Origin: Nipponacmea schrenckii
Taxonomy: Eukaryota > Mollusca > Gastropoda > Lottiidae
NCBI GenBank assembly: GCA_030562195.1
Contig: CM060201.1
Span: 19,852,454-19,916,453, forward strand
Reading direction: 5' to 3'
Length of the DNA stretch: 64,000 nucleotides
How positions within the stretch are numbered: the first letter of the stretch is position 1; each line of letters starts with the position of its first letter. Positions 11,407-21,213 of the stretch are shown here, piece after piece. Both the position numbers and the translations under genes were made by a program. The notes under the pieces were generated by a model, which made no database searches, had not been told where the DNA came from, and saw only the letters and a list, made by a program, of their open reading frames with translations.

Positions 11407-11431
11407 CTATATTACAATATTTCTAGTACTA

Positions 11432-13168
11432 ATGGATCCTTATTTTGAATGTTCGATTTGTTACGAAAATTTTAATACTCGCAGACCCAAAATCGTACCT
11501 TGTGGACATACGTTTTGTCAGGAATGCTTGGTGAAATATATTGGTGGCAGTCGGGAGACATTTCCATGTCCAACGTGTCAAGAGGATATAAAACTTCCAC
11601 ATGGTGGTGTCGATAAGCTTATTACAAATTTCGCTTTACAAACGACAACGGCGCCTGTGAGAACAACCGACATTGTAACTAGTCTGGAGCCAGAACATCG
11701 TTGTCCAAATCACAGTAAGAAGGAGGTAGAATATTATTGTCAAACATGTGATGTATTGTTATGTTCGAAATGTATTTTAAAAAATCACAAACATCATAAA
11801 ACCTTTGATTTAGAATATGGACCTATAACAACTGGGACTGAAAATCATTCTATTGGAAGTGATAGACCTATTACAACTGTAACAAAACCACATCAATTTA
11901 TTTGGGGTTGTAAACCTCAACAAAATCAATTTATTGGGGCTAATGAACGTATAACAACTGTAACAAACCCACAAAATCAATTTATTGGGGCTAATGAACG
12001 TATAACAACTGTAACTAACCCGCAAAATCAATTTATTGGGGATAATGAACGTATAACAACTGTAACTAACCCACAAAATCAATTTATTGGGGCTAATGAA
12101 CGTATAACAACTGTAACTAACCCACAAAATCAATTTATTGGGGCTAATGAACGTATAACAACTGTAACTAACCCGCAAAATCAATTTATTGGGGATAATG
12201 AACGTATAACAACTGTAACTAACCCACAAAATCAATTTATTGGGGCTAATGAACGTATAACAACTGTAACTAACCCACAAAATCAATTCATTGGAAGTGA
12301 TAGACCTTTGACAACTTTAAATAAACATAATCAATATATTTGGGGTTGTAAACCTCAATCAAATCAGTTTATAGGGGGTAGTGAACCTAAATTCATTGGG
12401 GGTGGCGGATCTAAGTGTAAACCACCTGTTCCGAAGCCACGTAAGTCTAAAAAGGTTGTGTTCCCTAATCCACTAACTAACACAGATACATTTGTAAGGA
12501 GTAATGAACAGGTTCCTAAACCACGTCAGTTTCTTGGGGGTGATGGATTTTTAAAAACGATGACTAAATCACAAAATCAATCTATAGATGGAAGTGGACC
12601 TATAATTTCTGAACCTAATTCAGATCAATTTTTAGGGGGTAGCGGACAGGTACCTAAACAACATTTATCTACCGAGGGTAGTGAACTTATAAGAACGGTG
12701 GCTAAACCATATCAATTATTTGAAGGTAGACATATAACTGAACCTAAGCCACATCAATTTTTAGGTTTCAAAGTATTTAGATTTAACTATTGCGATATTG
12801 TGAATGATTCTATTGAGTATTATAATAATGATAAATATACCTGTGGTGGTATGGTTTGGAGATGTACATGTACACTTGATAATTGTAATAAGTATTTAGA
12901 AATTGATTTAAACTTACCCCCAGATGATAATCCACTATTAAAGAGTTGTAAAATAAAATATACTCTAACTTTTATTGATGGAGTCGAAGGTTACAATTTA
13001 ACCAGTGAAATCAGGACTGAGATATTTGGACCAGGTTATTGGGGAAGTGGGATACATATTCCATTGTACAAAATTATTAATCCTATATCAGGATTTATTA
13101 ATAATCGGGGCAAGTTTCTTGTATTTTTTAAATTAATGCAAATTGTAGAGGTAAAATATAAATACTAG
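11432..13168 (+). CDS. RING/B-box protein with short VNTR and MATH-like C terminus, copy B
   Basis: Paralogue of the gene at 3615, 578 residues in one exon, probable E3 ubiquitin ligase. RING ligands are C7, C10, C24, H26, C29, C32, C46, C49. The B-box ligands are all present about 84 residues later. Only eight 17-residue units follow (seven of NQFIGANERITTVT or D-variant type, one SDRP type). Residues 445-578 are the MATH-like domain, nearly identical to copy A. An upstream in-frame ATG at 11390 exists but lies inside the minisatellite-like unit, so I chose ATG 11432, where similarity to copy A begins. The PPVPPKP motif of A is altered to PPVPKPRK. No frame breaks, so both copies look functional. 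Confidence 0.85.
   Translation: MDPYFECSICYENFNTRRPKIVPCGHTFCQECLVKYIGGSRETFPCPTCQEDIKLPHGGVDKLITNFALQTTTAPVRTTDIVTSLEPEHRCPNHSKKEVEYYCQTCDVLLCSKCILKNHKHHKTFDLEYGPITTGTENHSIGSDRPITTVTKPHQFIWGCKPQQNQFIGANERITTVTNPQNQFIGANERITTVTNPQNQFIGDNERITTVTNPQNQFIGANERITTVTNPQNQFIGANERITTVTNPQNQFIGDNERITTVTNPQNQFIGANERITTVTNPQNQFIGSDRPLTTLNKHNQYIWGCKPQSNQFIGGSEPKFIGGGGSKCKPPVPKPRKSKKVVFPNPLTNTDTFVRSNEQVPKPRQFLGGDGFLKTMTKSQNQSIDGSGPIISEPNSDQFLGGSGQVPKQHLSTEGSELIRTVAKPYQLFEGRHITEPKPHQFLGFKVFRFNYCDIVNDSIEYYNNDKYTCGGMVWRCTCTLDNCNKYLEIDLNLPPDDNPLLKSCKIKYTLTFIDGVEGYNLTSEIRTEIFGPGYWGSGIHIPLYKIINPISGFINNRGKFLVFFKLMQIVEVKYKY
11921..12328 (+). repeat. 51-bp coding VNTR of gene B
   Basis: Eight in-frame 51-bp units, far more uniform than in copy A. 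The order of A and D variants (A, A, D, A, A, D, A) suggests a three-unit block duplicated once. Confidence 0.93.
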
Positions 13169-13359
13169 CAGTATGATTTGTAATCTTATATTCCATATCC
13201 AACAAAACCGTCCACTACAACTCACATTATTCCAGACCACAGTGAGGTCAAAATTTTCTCTCAGTTTACAAGTGCGTGTACATATATTAAAAATGTTTTA
13301 TTTTGCATGTAATGTTTTTGGGTCAACAGAAATTTTCGTATAGATGAATCTTCCCTTTG

Positions 13360-13365
13360 AATAAA
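13360..13365 (+). other. Polyadenylation signal of RING gene B
   Basis: AATAAA about 190 bp after the stop codon, in sequence shared with copy A (7629-7634). Confidence 0.5.
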
Positions 13366-13579
13366 ACCTATTGGGATTGCTGAGAACTGTCCTCTGAAAA
13401 ATAAAATCATATTTCTAAAACGTAATTTTTTCGTTTGATGGTATTGTTATCAATCCAAGGACATTATAAGAATATACATTTTTCTGTATTGTTTTATTTC
13501 AATTAATTTATTAACATTATATTTGCTGTGTGTTATTAAAGGTATATTACGTCTTATAATGGACATGAAATTCAAATAC

Positions 13580-14300
13580 ATATATTGTATTCAAGGGTAG
13601 CATAAATAATAATTCATACTTTATATTATAGGCTTATATTGTATTCAAGGGTAGCATAAATAATAATTCATACTTTATATAATAGACTTATATTGTATTT
13701 AAGGGTAGCATAAATAATAATTCATAATTTATAATATAGACTTATATTGTATTTAAGGGTAGGATAAATAATAATTCATACACTATATAATAGACTTATA
13801 TTGTATTTAAGGGTAGGATAAATAATAATTCATACTTTATATAATAGACTTATATTGTATTCAAGGTAGCATAAAAAATAATTGATACTTTATATAATAG
13901 ACTTATATTGTATTTAAGGGTAGGATAAATAATAATTCATACTTTATGTTATAGACTTATATTGTATTCAAGGTAGCATAAATAATAATTCATACTTTAT
14001 ATAATAGACTTATATTGTATTTAAGGGTAGCATAAATAATAATTCATACTTTATATTATAGACTTATATTGTATTTAAGGGTAGCATAAATAATAATTCA
14101 TACTTTTTATTATAGACTTATATTGTATTTAAGGGTAGCATAAATATTAATTCATACTTTATATTATAGAATTATATTGTATTTAAGGGTAGCATAAATT
14201 ATAATTCATACTTTATCTTATAGACTTATATTGTATTTAAGGGTAGCATAAATAATAATTCATACTTTATCTTATAGACTTATATTGTATTTAAGGGTAG
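13580..14300 (+). repeat. 54-bp minisatellite downstream of RING gene B
   Basis: About thirteen units of the array found at 7845-8511. Units vary more here (GGGTAGGAT, AAGGTAGCAT and other variants). The array ends abruptly at the LTR retrotransposon, and about 45 bp that follow the array in copy A are missing. Confidence 0.92.
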
Positions 14301-14501
14301 CGCCAGTATACTATAAGGTCTATAGTTACCGGTTATTATTTGTATTAACATTACATACGCCTGTGGTATATAATTATTGCCGCGCATGCGCTTGGTTGAC
14401 TTATCGTCTTCCTCCCGCCATTGTATTTGTTTACCTTTGTATTTTCGTTCAGTTAAGATTATAACAATTAATATCATCCCAGAGTAGTTGTATATCTGCA
14501 C
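14301..14501 (+). repeat. 5' LTR
   Basis: Matches 24306-24506 over 201 bp with two differences seen (G/C at position 6, and T/A in ATTATTGCC against ATTAATGCC). It contains a TATATAA-like element at about 14366. The termini are not canonical TG...CA: it begins CGCCA and ends CTGCAC by comparison of the two copies. Confidence 0.9.
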
Positions 14502-14695
14502 GAGTGTTGTGTTGGTCTATACTGACGTGGATGAATCTGGAAACGAACTACCCCGAACCAAAGCTGACATTCTTAATTTATAGTATCAAACCAACCAAAT
14601 TTCCAACAACAAAGGAGCTCGTGCAGGCGATTTCTCAATCGTATCAAACTATTCATCACCAAACAGGAAGATATTTTTTTCGTTAATTATTTACT

Positions 14696-16482
14696 ATGGC
14701 TTCTGCTTCCCGGGCACCAAAACAATGGTCCCTCACCGAAAACGAATCTCTAACTTCATATGAAGCATGGCAAGCCAATCTCCTATACATCCTAGCCCTT
14801 GATGACAACTTTGCGCCGTTCTTATCCGACACTGCTACATGGGCAAAGAAAACTGCCACCAATCCCAATCGAAGTTTACAAGATGATGGTAATCGCATAC
14901 CCGAAGCATCACGCAAAACAGCCGCACAGAAACTTCGCTTTCTCGAACTTATGTTAGGACAAATAGCAAACTATGCACCCATCATATCAAGAAATTCGAT
15001 CATTCGCAACTCAACCTCATTATCAAGCATTTGGCAAGCTCTTCGACTCCATTATGGTTTCCAAACTACAGGCGCCCATTTCCTTGACTTTAATGAAATC
15101 CGTCAAAAACCAGAAGAAAGACCAGAAACTTTATATCAGAGGCTAATGTCTTTCGTCGAGGACAATCTACTCCGGAGAGAAAGTAGATTGACACATCATG
15201 GAAGCGAGATTACAACAGACGAGGACCTCACTCCTACTTTAGAAAATTTCGTTGTCCTTATTTGGTTGAGGCTTATTCATGAGGGTCTTCCCCGGTTGGT
15301 CAAACAGAAATATGGTACTGAATTACGTTCCAGAACTTTGTCATCTATCAAACCCGAAATATCTCAAGCGCTTGACTCACTCCTTGATGAATTATCCTTC
15401 AACGACGAAACCAAAATAAGAACCCGTAATACTAGATTTTCCCCAAAACCTCAACCAGTGACCACCAAGTCCTGTCCCCTATGTAAGCAGGCCGGTCGAA
15501 GAGATTGTGAGTCACATTATCTAACTCAATGCCCATACCTACCTGAACGCGACCGTAAATATATATCTAAGGGTAGACTTGTTGACTGCCAAGACATAAA
15601 CAATATGTCAGAAGAAACTGAAACCAGTTATAGAGATGAAACGCCCACGTCACCACCATCCTCTCGACTTATCAACAATATTAATACTCTTTCAAGACGT
15701 GTTGGTGTTAAACACTCTCCCTTTTTCACAGCATACTACGGGCATCACACAGTCACAGTCACACTGGATTCGGGTGCCGAAATCAACATGATACGAACTG
15801 CCTTAGCCAAAGCCCTTGGCCTATCTATTACCAAAAGCACACAGACTGCTTCTCAAGCTGATGGTAAAACACCGTTGTCAATCTATGGCGAAACGCATAT
15901 AAAACTGACTACAAATTCCTCAAGTTTAATTTTAGATGCACTTATTGTAGATGATCTTGATGTCGATGCCGGTATACCCTTCTTTGTCAACAATGATATA
16001 GCAGTACGACCATCCAGGAACCAAATTCTAATAGGTGACGATACCACAATCACCTATAGTGAGAGAAGGCCAACTGTTTCACACACATGTTCAAGAGCTC
16101 ATATCTTGCGAGCCACAACCACTACTACATTGTGGCCTGGAGACTACATCGAACTATCTTTACCTTCAGATCTTCAAACATCTGAAAACCAAGTAATGGC
16201 ACTAGAACCACGTTTGGAAAATTTACCTACCCCAACCCATAAGTATCCATGTGGATGGCTCACACCAAAGCTACTTACACCTGTTGGTCGTACTATTAGA
16301 TTAGCAAACTCCACCGACAACCCTGTTATTTTAAAGAAAAATGATCACATCTGTCAAGTGTTGCCTACTTCGGATGAATGTGTACCCAATAATAGTCTCG
16401 ACGCTAAACCAACACCTACTACGTCAGATCTCACCTACTTGGATAAAATTACAGTAGATCTCGATAACATCTTACCTGTTAC
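14696..16482 (+). CDS. Gag-like and aspartic protease region of the LTR retrotransposon
   Basis: Open frame of about 595 element-encoded residues; the last 25 residues before the stop at 16556-16558 come from the inserted LINE. The N-terminal two thirds is a gag-like region with no clear named domain. A zinc-knuckle-like cluster CPLCKQAGRRDC...H...C spans residues 260-279 (C260, C263, H274, C279). An aspartic protease active-site motif LDSGAEINMI has its Asp at residue 358. Gag forms the particle and the protease matures it. The frame was originally continuous with pol across the LINE. Start chosen at the first ATG after the LTR with coherent coding. Confidence 0.82.
16466..16482 (+). repeat. 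Target-site duplication of the LINE, left copy
   Basis: AACATCTTACCTGTTAC here recurs at 21197-21213 just after the poly-A tail. The 17-bp length suits target-primed reverse transcription. The first one or two A's could belong to the tail. Confidence 0.9.
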
Positions 16483-16554
16483 CTGGAAATTAGATCCAAA
16501 ACCATTTCATATTCCATTTTCAAAAAAAGAAACCAAAATGAAAATGAACAAAAA

Positions 16555-17416
16555 TTGATTAAAACTATGAAAGAAGTTGAAAATAACATATATTTGACCA
16601 GTTTAGAAAAATTACAGAAACAAGAACCACTAGAAAAAGAACTTACTGAAATAAGAAACTTCCACTTAAAAGGCAATCTAATAAGATCAAGAGCCCTTTG
16701 GATTGAAGAGGGTGAAAAACCCTCCAAATATTTCTGTAGCATGGAATCTAGGAACTACTATAACAAATTGATCAGCCACCTAGAAAAAGATAACACCATT
16801 ATTCATAAACAAAGTGAAATTTTGATTGAAACTGAAGCTTTTTATAAGAATCTCTTTAAGGCAAAAAATAATAATGTTCCCCATAGTAATCTCTCGGAAA
16901 AGATGTCCACTATTAATTTTAAAAAACTGACTGATGATGAAGCTCTTTCACTAGAAGGGGAAATAACATACACCGAGGCAAAGAGAGTAATTGAAAATAT
17001 GAAAAACGATCGCTCACCAGGATCAAGTGGTTTCCCAGCTGATTTTTTTAAACTTTTTTGGCATGATCTGGGTCATTTTGTTGTTAGAGCAATAAACTTT
17101 TGGTATGAAAAAGGTGAAATCTCTGATGTACAGAAACTAGGTCTAATCACTTTAATTCCTAAACAAAATAAACCAAAACACCTCCTCAAAAATTGGAGAC
17201 CACTTACTTTACTAAACACTGTATATAAAATTGCATCTGGATGCATTGCCAATAGAATAAAACCTTGTCTCGATAAAATCATAAGTAAGGAACAAACTGG
17301 ATTCCTGAAGGGTCGATATATTGGTGAAAATATAAGATTAATATACGACCTATTACATTACGCCAATGAAAAGAACAAACCAGGAATGCTTCTACTAATT
17401 GACTTTGAAAAAGCGT
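16555..17416 (+). pseudogene. LINE ORF2, reverse transcriptase part 1
   Basis: This frame encodes the region before and into the RT of an L1/Tx1-like ORF2. Seen are a basic helix ending in IRSRALWIEEGEKPSKYF, the RT entry segment NDRSPGSSGFPADFFK, NWRPLTLLNTVYKI, KEQTGFLKGRYIGENIR, and the first half of RT motif A (LLLIDFEKA). Motif A is cut at 17416 by the next insertion. The frame is open from upstream of 16555 and has no natural start codon here because the element is truncated. Confidence 0.88.
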
Positions 17417-18651
17417 ATTCTGGAACAGTGTTTAACCAATAACTATGATCGATATTTGATCAGTATAAACATTCATTTTATGATACATATGATTTGTTTG
17501 TCATTTCTTTTGATTTTTTCTTAACGTTTTCTCAATTTCCTAATTTTGCGTTTCATGTTATGTTCGGTACTGACCTCCGCAAGAAAAGTGAAGTGAACGA
17601 ACTTGTTGTTTACAACGGTACAATTTCCGTTTATCAACATTGATAGATTTCACCGTNNNNNNNNNNNNNNNNNNNNNNNNNNNNNNNNNNNNNNNNNNNN
17701 NNNNNNNNNNNNNNNNNNNNNNNNNNNNNNNNNNNNNNNNNNNNNNNNNNNNNNNNNNNNNNNNNNNNNNNNNNNNNNNNNNNNNNNNNNNNNNNNNNNN
17801 NNNNNNNNNNNNNNNNNNNNNNNNNNNNNNNNNNNNNNNNNNNNNNNNNNNNNNNNNNNNNNNNNNNNNNNNNNNNNNNNNNNNNNNNNNNNNNNNNNNN
17901 NNNNNNNNNNNNNNNNNNNNNNNNNNNNNNNNNNNNNNNNNNNNNNNNNNNNNNNNNNNNNNNNNNNNNNNNNNNNNNNNNNNNNNNNNNNNNNNNNNNN
18001 NNNNNNNNNNNNNNNNNNNNNNNNNNNNNNNNNNNNNNNNNNNNNNNNNNNNNNNNNNNNNNNNNNNNNNNNNNNNNNNNNNNNNNNNNNNNNNNNNNNN
18101 NNNNNNNNNNNNNNNNNNNNNNNNNNNNNNNNNNNNNNNNNNNNNNNNNNNNNNNNTTTTTAAGGTTTACAAAAAATTAAGAGTAATGTATTAAATACGA
18201 AAAATTGATTTTTTTATATTTTCCCCACATTTTAAAATTGAAAATTTATTTTTGATTTAAAAATGGTAAAATGAAAAATTAGTCTAAGAGGTCTTTCTTT
18301 TCATAATTTTTAAACCTGAAATATTAAAATTGGCTTTATGCTTACTCTTTTATTGTTCACGTAACGTTCCTGACCTGTTTTGCACATTTCCGATGTTTTC
18401 CTAAACCCTTATTTCGTCGATGTTTTTATGTTTATGGAGCGCACTGTCTGCCAAAATTGCAAATTACAAATTGCTTCGTGTGCGTTTATTATTGCATTTA
18501 GATTGTTTTTGTATTGGACAAACGTTGTCTACATCGATTTCTTTATGTTCTTTGCAGCTTTTCACCACTTGGTTTGCTCAGATACACTTCTGAATAAACA
18601 GGTTTAAACTACATGCAGTTGTAACTTTACACGCCAGGCATTACAAAGCGT
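17417..18651. mobile_element. Insertion of about 1.2 kb inside the LINE, unclassified, with assembly gap
   Basis: AAAGCGT at 17410-17416 recurs at 18645-18651. Removing 17417-18651 restores a continuous RT motif A, so this is a later insertion with a 7-bp (possibly 8-bp) target duplication. That length fits hAT-like or other cut-and-paste DNA transposons. A CAGTGTTTAACC stretch near the left end (17426-17437) recalls hAT termini but does not sit exactly at the edge. No transposase is visible and 500 bases are unknown, so the class is open. Confidence 0.65.
17657..18156. other. Assembly gap of 500 N
   Basis: Exactly 500 N, the usual placeholder for a gap of unknown size. The true length of the insertion around it is therefore unknown. 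Confidence 0.99.
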
Positions 18652-20619
18652 TTGATTCGATCTCCTGGGATTTTATCCAACAATCTTTAACTTTCTTCAA
18701 TTTTCATCCAATTAAAAAATGGGTTCAAGTTCTGCAAAAAAATATAAAATCAAGAATATTGCAAAACGGTTTTCTTTCGAGTGATATAAATCTTGAACGT
18801 GGATGCCGACAGGGGGATCCACTCTCACCTTATCTTTTTATATTATGTGTACAAATTTTAACCATCTTGATCAAAAGCAATAAAAATATAAAAGGAATTA
18901 CCATAAATAATGAAGAATTTCTTCTCACCCAATATGCAGACGACACTACATTCATTCTGGATGGCTCCCCTGAATCATTAGAACAAACTATGCTGACCTT
19001 GGACTATTTTAAATCTTTTTCTGGTCTTAATATAAATCTCTCTAAAACAAAGGTTGTATGGCTAGGATCTAAAAAATTCTCTAATGATGTTTATCACCAC
19101 TCAAAGTGGAAATTGGATTGGGGTTGCACTCAATTTGACCTGCTTGGTGTACAATTCTCAACAACTAATCTAAATGATATTCTCCAAAACTACTATAATA
19201 AACTACTTGATATGAAAAATGTATTAACATCATGGAAAAAGCGCAAAATGACAACCATTGGAAAGATTACTGTTATTAAATCTCTAGTTTTACCTAAAAT
19301 AACAAATCTTTTGATTTCACTGTCGGATCCACCAAAAGACTATTTTAGCAATGTAAACCAACTGTTCTTTAAATTTATATGGGATTATAAGCCAGACCGA
19401 ATCAAAAGATCAATTATTGTTCAAGATTATGAAAAGGGGGGCTCAAGATGATAAATATATTCAATTTTAATATACTAATGAAATTAACTTGGATTGACAG
19501 ACTATTAAATACTGAAGCTCAATGGTCCAAACTATTTGCATCTTCTGTTGGTTGTTCCTTTAACTCAATACTTAACTTTGGCGACAACTTTATCGAGAGA
19601 AAACTTTCAGATATCAAAAACTCTTTTTGGCATGATGTTATACAAAGCTGGTTATTAATTCAAAAAAATACTTCTCCTGAAACAACTACAGAAATTAACA
19701 ATTCGCCTATTTGGTATAACACTCGAATAAAAATTGATAATAAACCAGTAGCTTTTTCTAATTATAATCTGCAAATATTCTCTTTATTCGTGATCTTAAA
19801 AATAAAAATAATGAATATATGAATTATATTGAAATAGGACAAATGTACAACTTGAAAACCAATTTTCTATCTCATGAATCATTACTATATGCTGTGAAGA
19901 AAATAGATTTAAATACAAAAAATGAACCCATTTGTACTGCTGACTTTTTCACACCCTGTTTTCCCCAAAAATTAACTTTGTTCCAAAACTTCAAATCAAC
20001 CGGGAAAAAAACCCTGAAGAAAATACTTAATTCCTCTATTTATACCCAAACCCCTAATGCACAAAGTAAATATTCGAAAAATGGATATACTCTTAATAAT
20101 ATCAACTGGAGTCAAATATACTCCTTACCTTTTACATGCTGCTCTGACTCAAAACTACAATGGTTTCAATTTCGAATTTTACATCGAATCTTAACTACAA
20201 ATACATTCCTGAAAAAGATAAAACTAACAGATAATGATTTATGCTCCTTTTGCGAAAAAGAAAGAGAATCATTAGAGCATCTTTTTATTGATTGTAAACA
20301 TATCATCCCAATTTGGGATATCTTTAGAAAATGGCTAAGTGACCTAGTAAGCATAAACCTGAACATCAATAAAGAATCAATAATTTTTGGCATTTTTGAT
20401 GATAACTTAAAAAATGAAGACCATAAAATGGTAAACTGGCTTTTACTTCAAATAAAACAACTCATTTATAGAAGTAAATTTGACAATAAAATCTCAATTG
20501 AATTTTTAAAACAAACAGTTAAACAAAATTTGGAAGCCTTGAATTACATTAATAAAAGAAATAACACCTGCCTGTCTAAAAAATGGGATAATTTTTTTTC
20601 TTTTTTTCAAACAGTATAA
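18652..20619 (+). pseudogene. LINE ORF2, reverse transcriptase part 2 and C terminus, frameshifted
   Basis: Continuation of the RT: FDSISWDFIQQSL, the GCRQGDPLSPYLF motif, and the catalytic TQYADDTTFI (YADD at 18933-18944). The thumb and C-terminal region follow in three frames, broken near 19440 in a G run and near 19775. The last segment has a Cys/His cluster CSFCEKERESLEHLFIDC (about 20240-20295), the zinc-binding C terminus usual for Tx1/L1-like ORF2. It ends at 20617-20619. Confidence 0.88.
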
Positions 20620-21198
20620 CTATAATACCTCTGTCTAATTATTGGTAGGCCTAGATCTACCCTTCCTAATCTTAGTGACCAAATTTGAGTATAATCTAAA
20701 CTTAAATCCATGCAACTTTTAATTTTATTCCTTCATCTAGTTATCATCATATTAGATTGGGTATCTTTTATAACTGAAGTTATTGAACAATAAACATGTC
20801 TTACCTCTCCACACAATACATTTAGTTAAACGAGTGGAATCACCTTGACCTCTCATTATACTCTTTGAACCCGGACAGCAATGAATAATATCTCTAATGA
20901 TAGTCTCGATCATCCGGAACCACCATAATTTTATAGCCTATCTTAAGATTAGACTCTTTATCTTTATTCAGGCGAGTGAAACCTTAATGTTGGAGACTAC
21001 TGTTATCTCTTTTTTCTGATATTTGTCTTGTCGAATACATGGACCGTGGACATAAAACATTTTATTATTCATATAAAACTGATATATATCATGTAATGTT
21101 ATTTAACTTCTATGTTTTTTGTAGTCATTATAACTTTTGTAATACATGTAGATCTACATGTATATTTGAATAATAAAAAAAAAAAAAAAAAAAAAAAA
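20620..21198 (+). other. 3' untranslated region and poly-A tail of the LINE
   Basis: About 555 bp without coding, then an AATAATAAAA context and a pure A run of about 23 at 21176-21198. The intact A tail and perfect flanking duplication suggest a recent insertion. Confidence 0.8.
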
Positions 21199-21213
21199 CA
21201 TCTTACCTGTTAC
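21197..21213 (+). repeat. Target-site duplication of the LINE, right copy
   Basis: Second copy of the 17-bp sequence at 16466-16482. The LTR element's pol resumes directly after it. Confidence 0.9.

Larger units (their letters stand above)
16483..21198 (+). mobile_element. 5'-truncated L1/Tx1-like LINE nested in the LTR retrotransposon
   Basis: The element ends in AATAAA-type sequence and a poly-A tail and is bounded by a 17-bp target-site duplication. Only the part of ORF2 from just upstream of the RT onward is present; the endonuclease and ORF1 are missing, as is usual for 5' truncation. It is itself interrupted at 17417-18651. Without that insertion it is about 3.5 kb. Two further frame breaks (near 19440 and 19775) inactivate the C-terminal part. 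Confidence 0.92.

Noticed and set aside
11390..11431. Upstream ATG as the start of gene B
   Set aside because: It lies in the minisatellite-derived leader; protein similarity to copy A begins at the ATG at 11432.
11810..12286. Minus-strand frame opposite gene B repeats
   Set aside because: Same antisense artefact of the 51-bp unit.
16555..16742. A separate gene starting at 16555
   Set aside because: The frame is the 5'-truncated LINE ORF2; the position is a TTG and not a real start.
17603..18194. Open frames across the N run
   Set aside because: They consist almost wholly of unknown bases.
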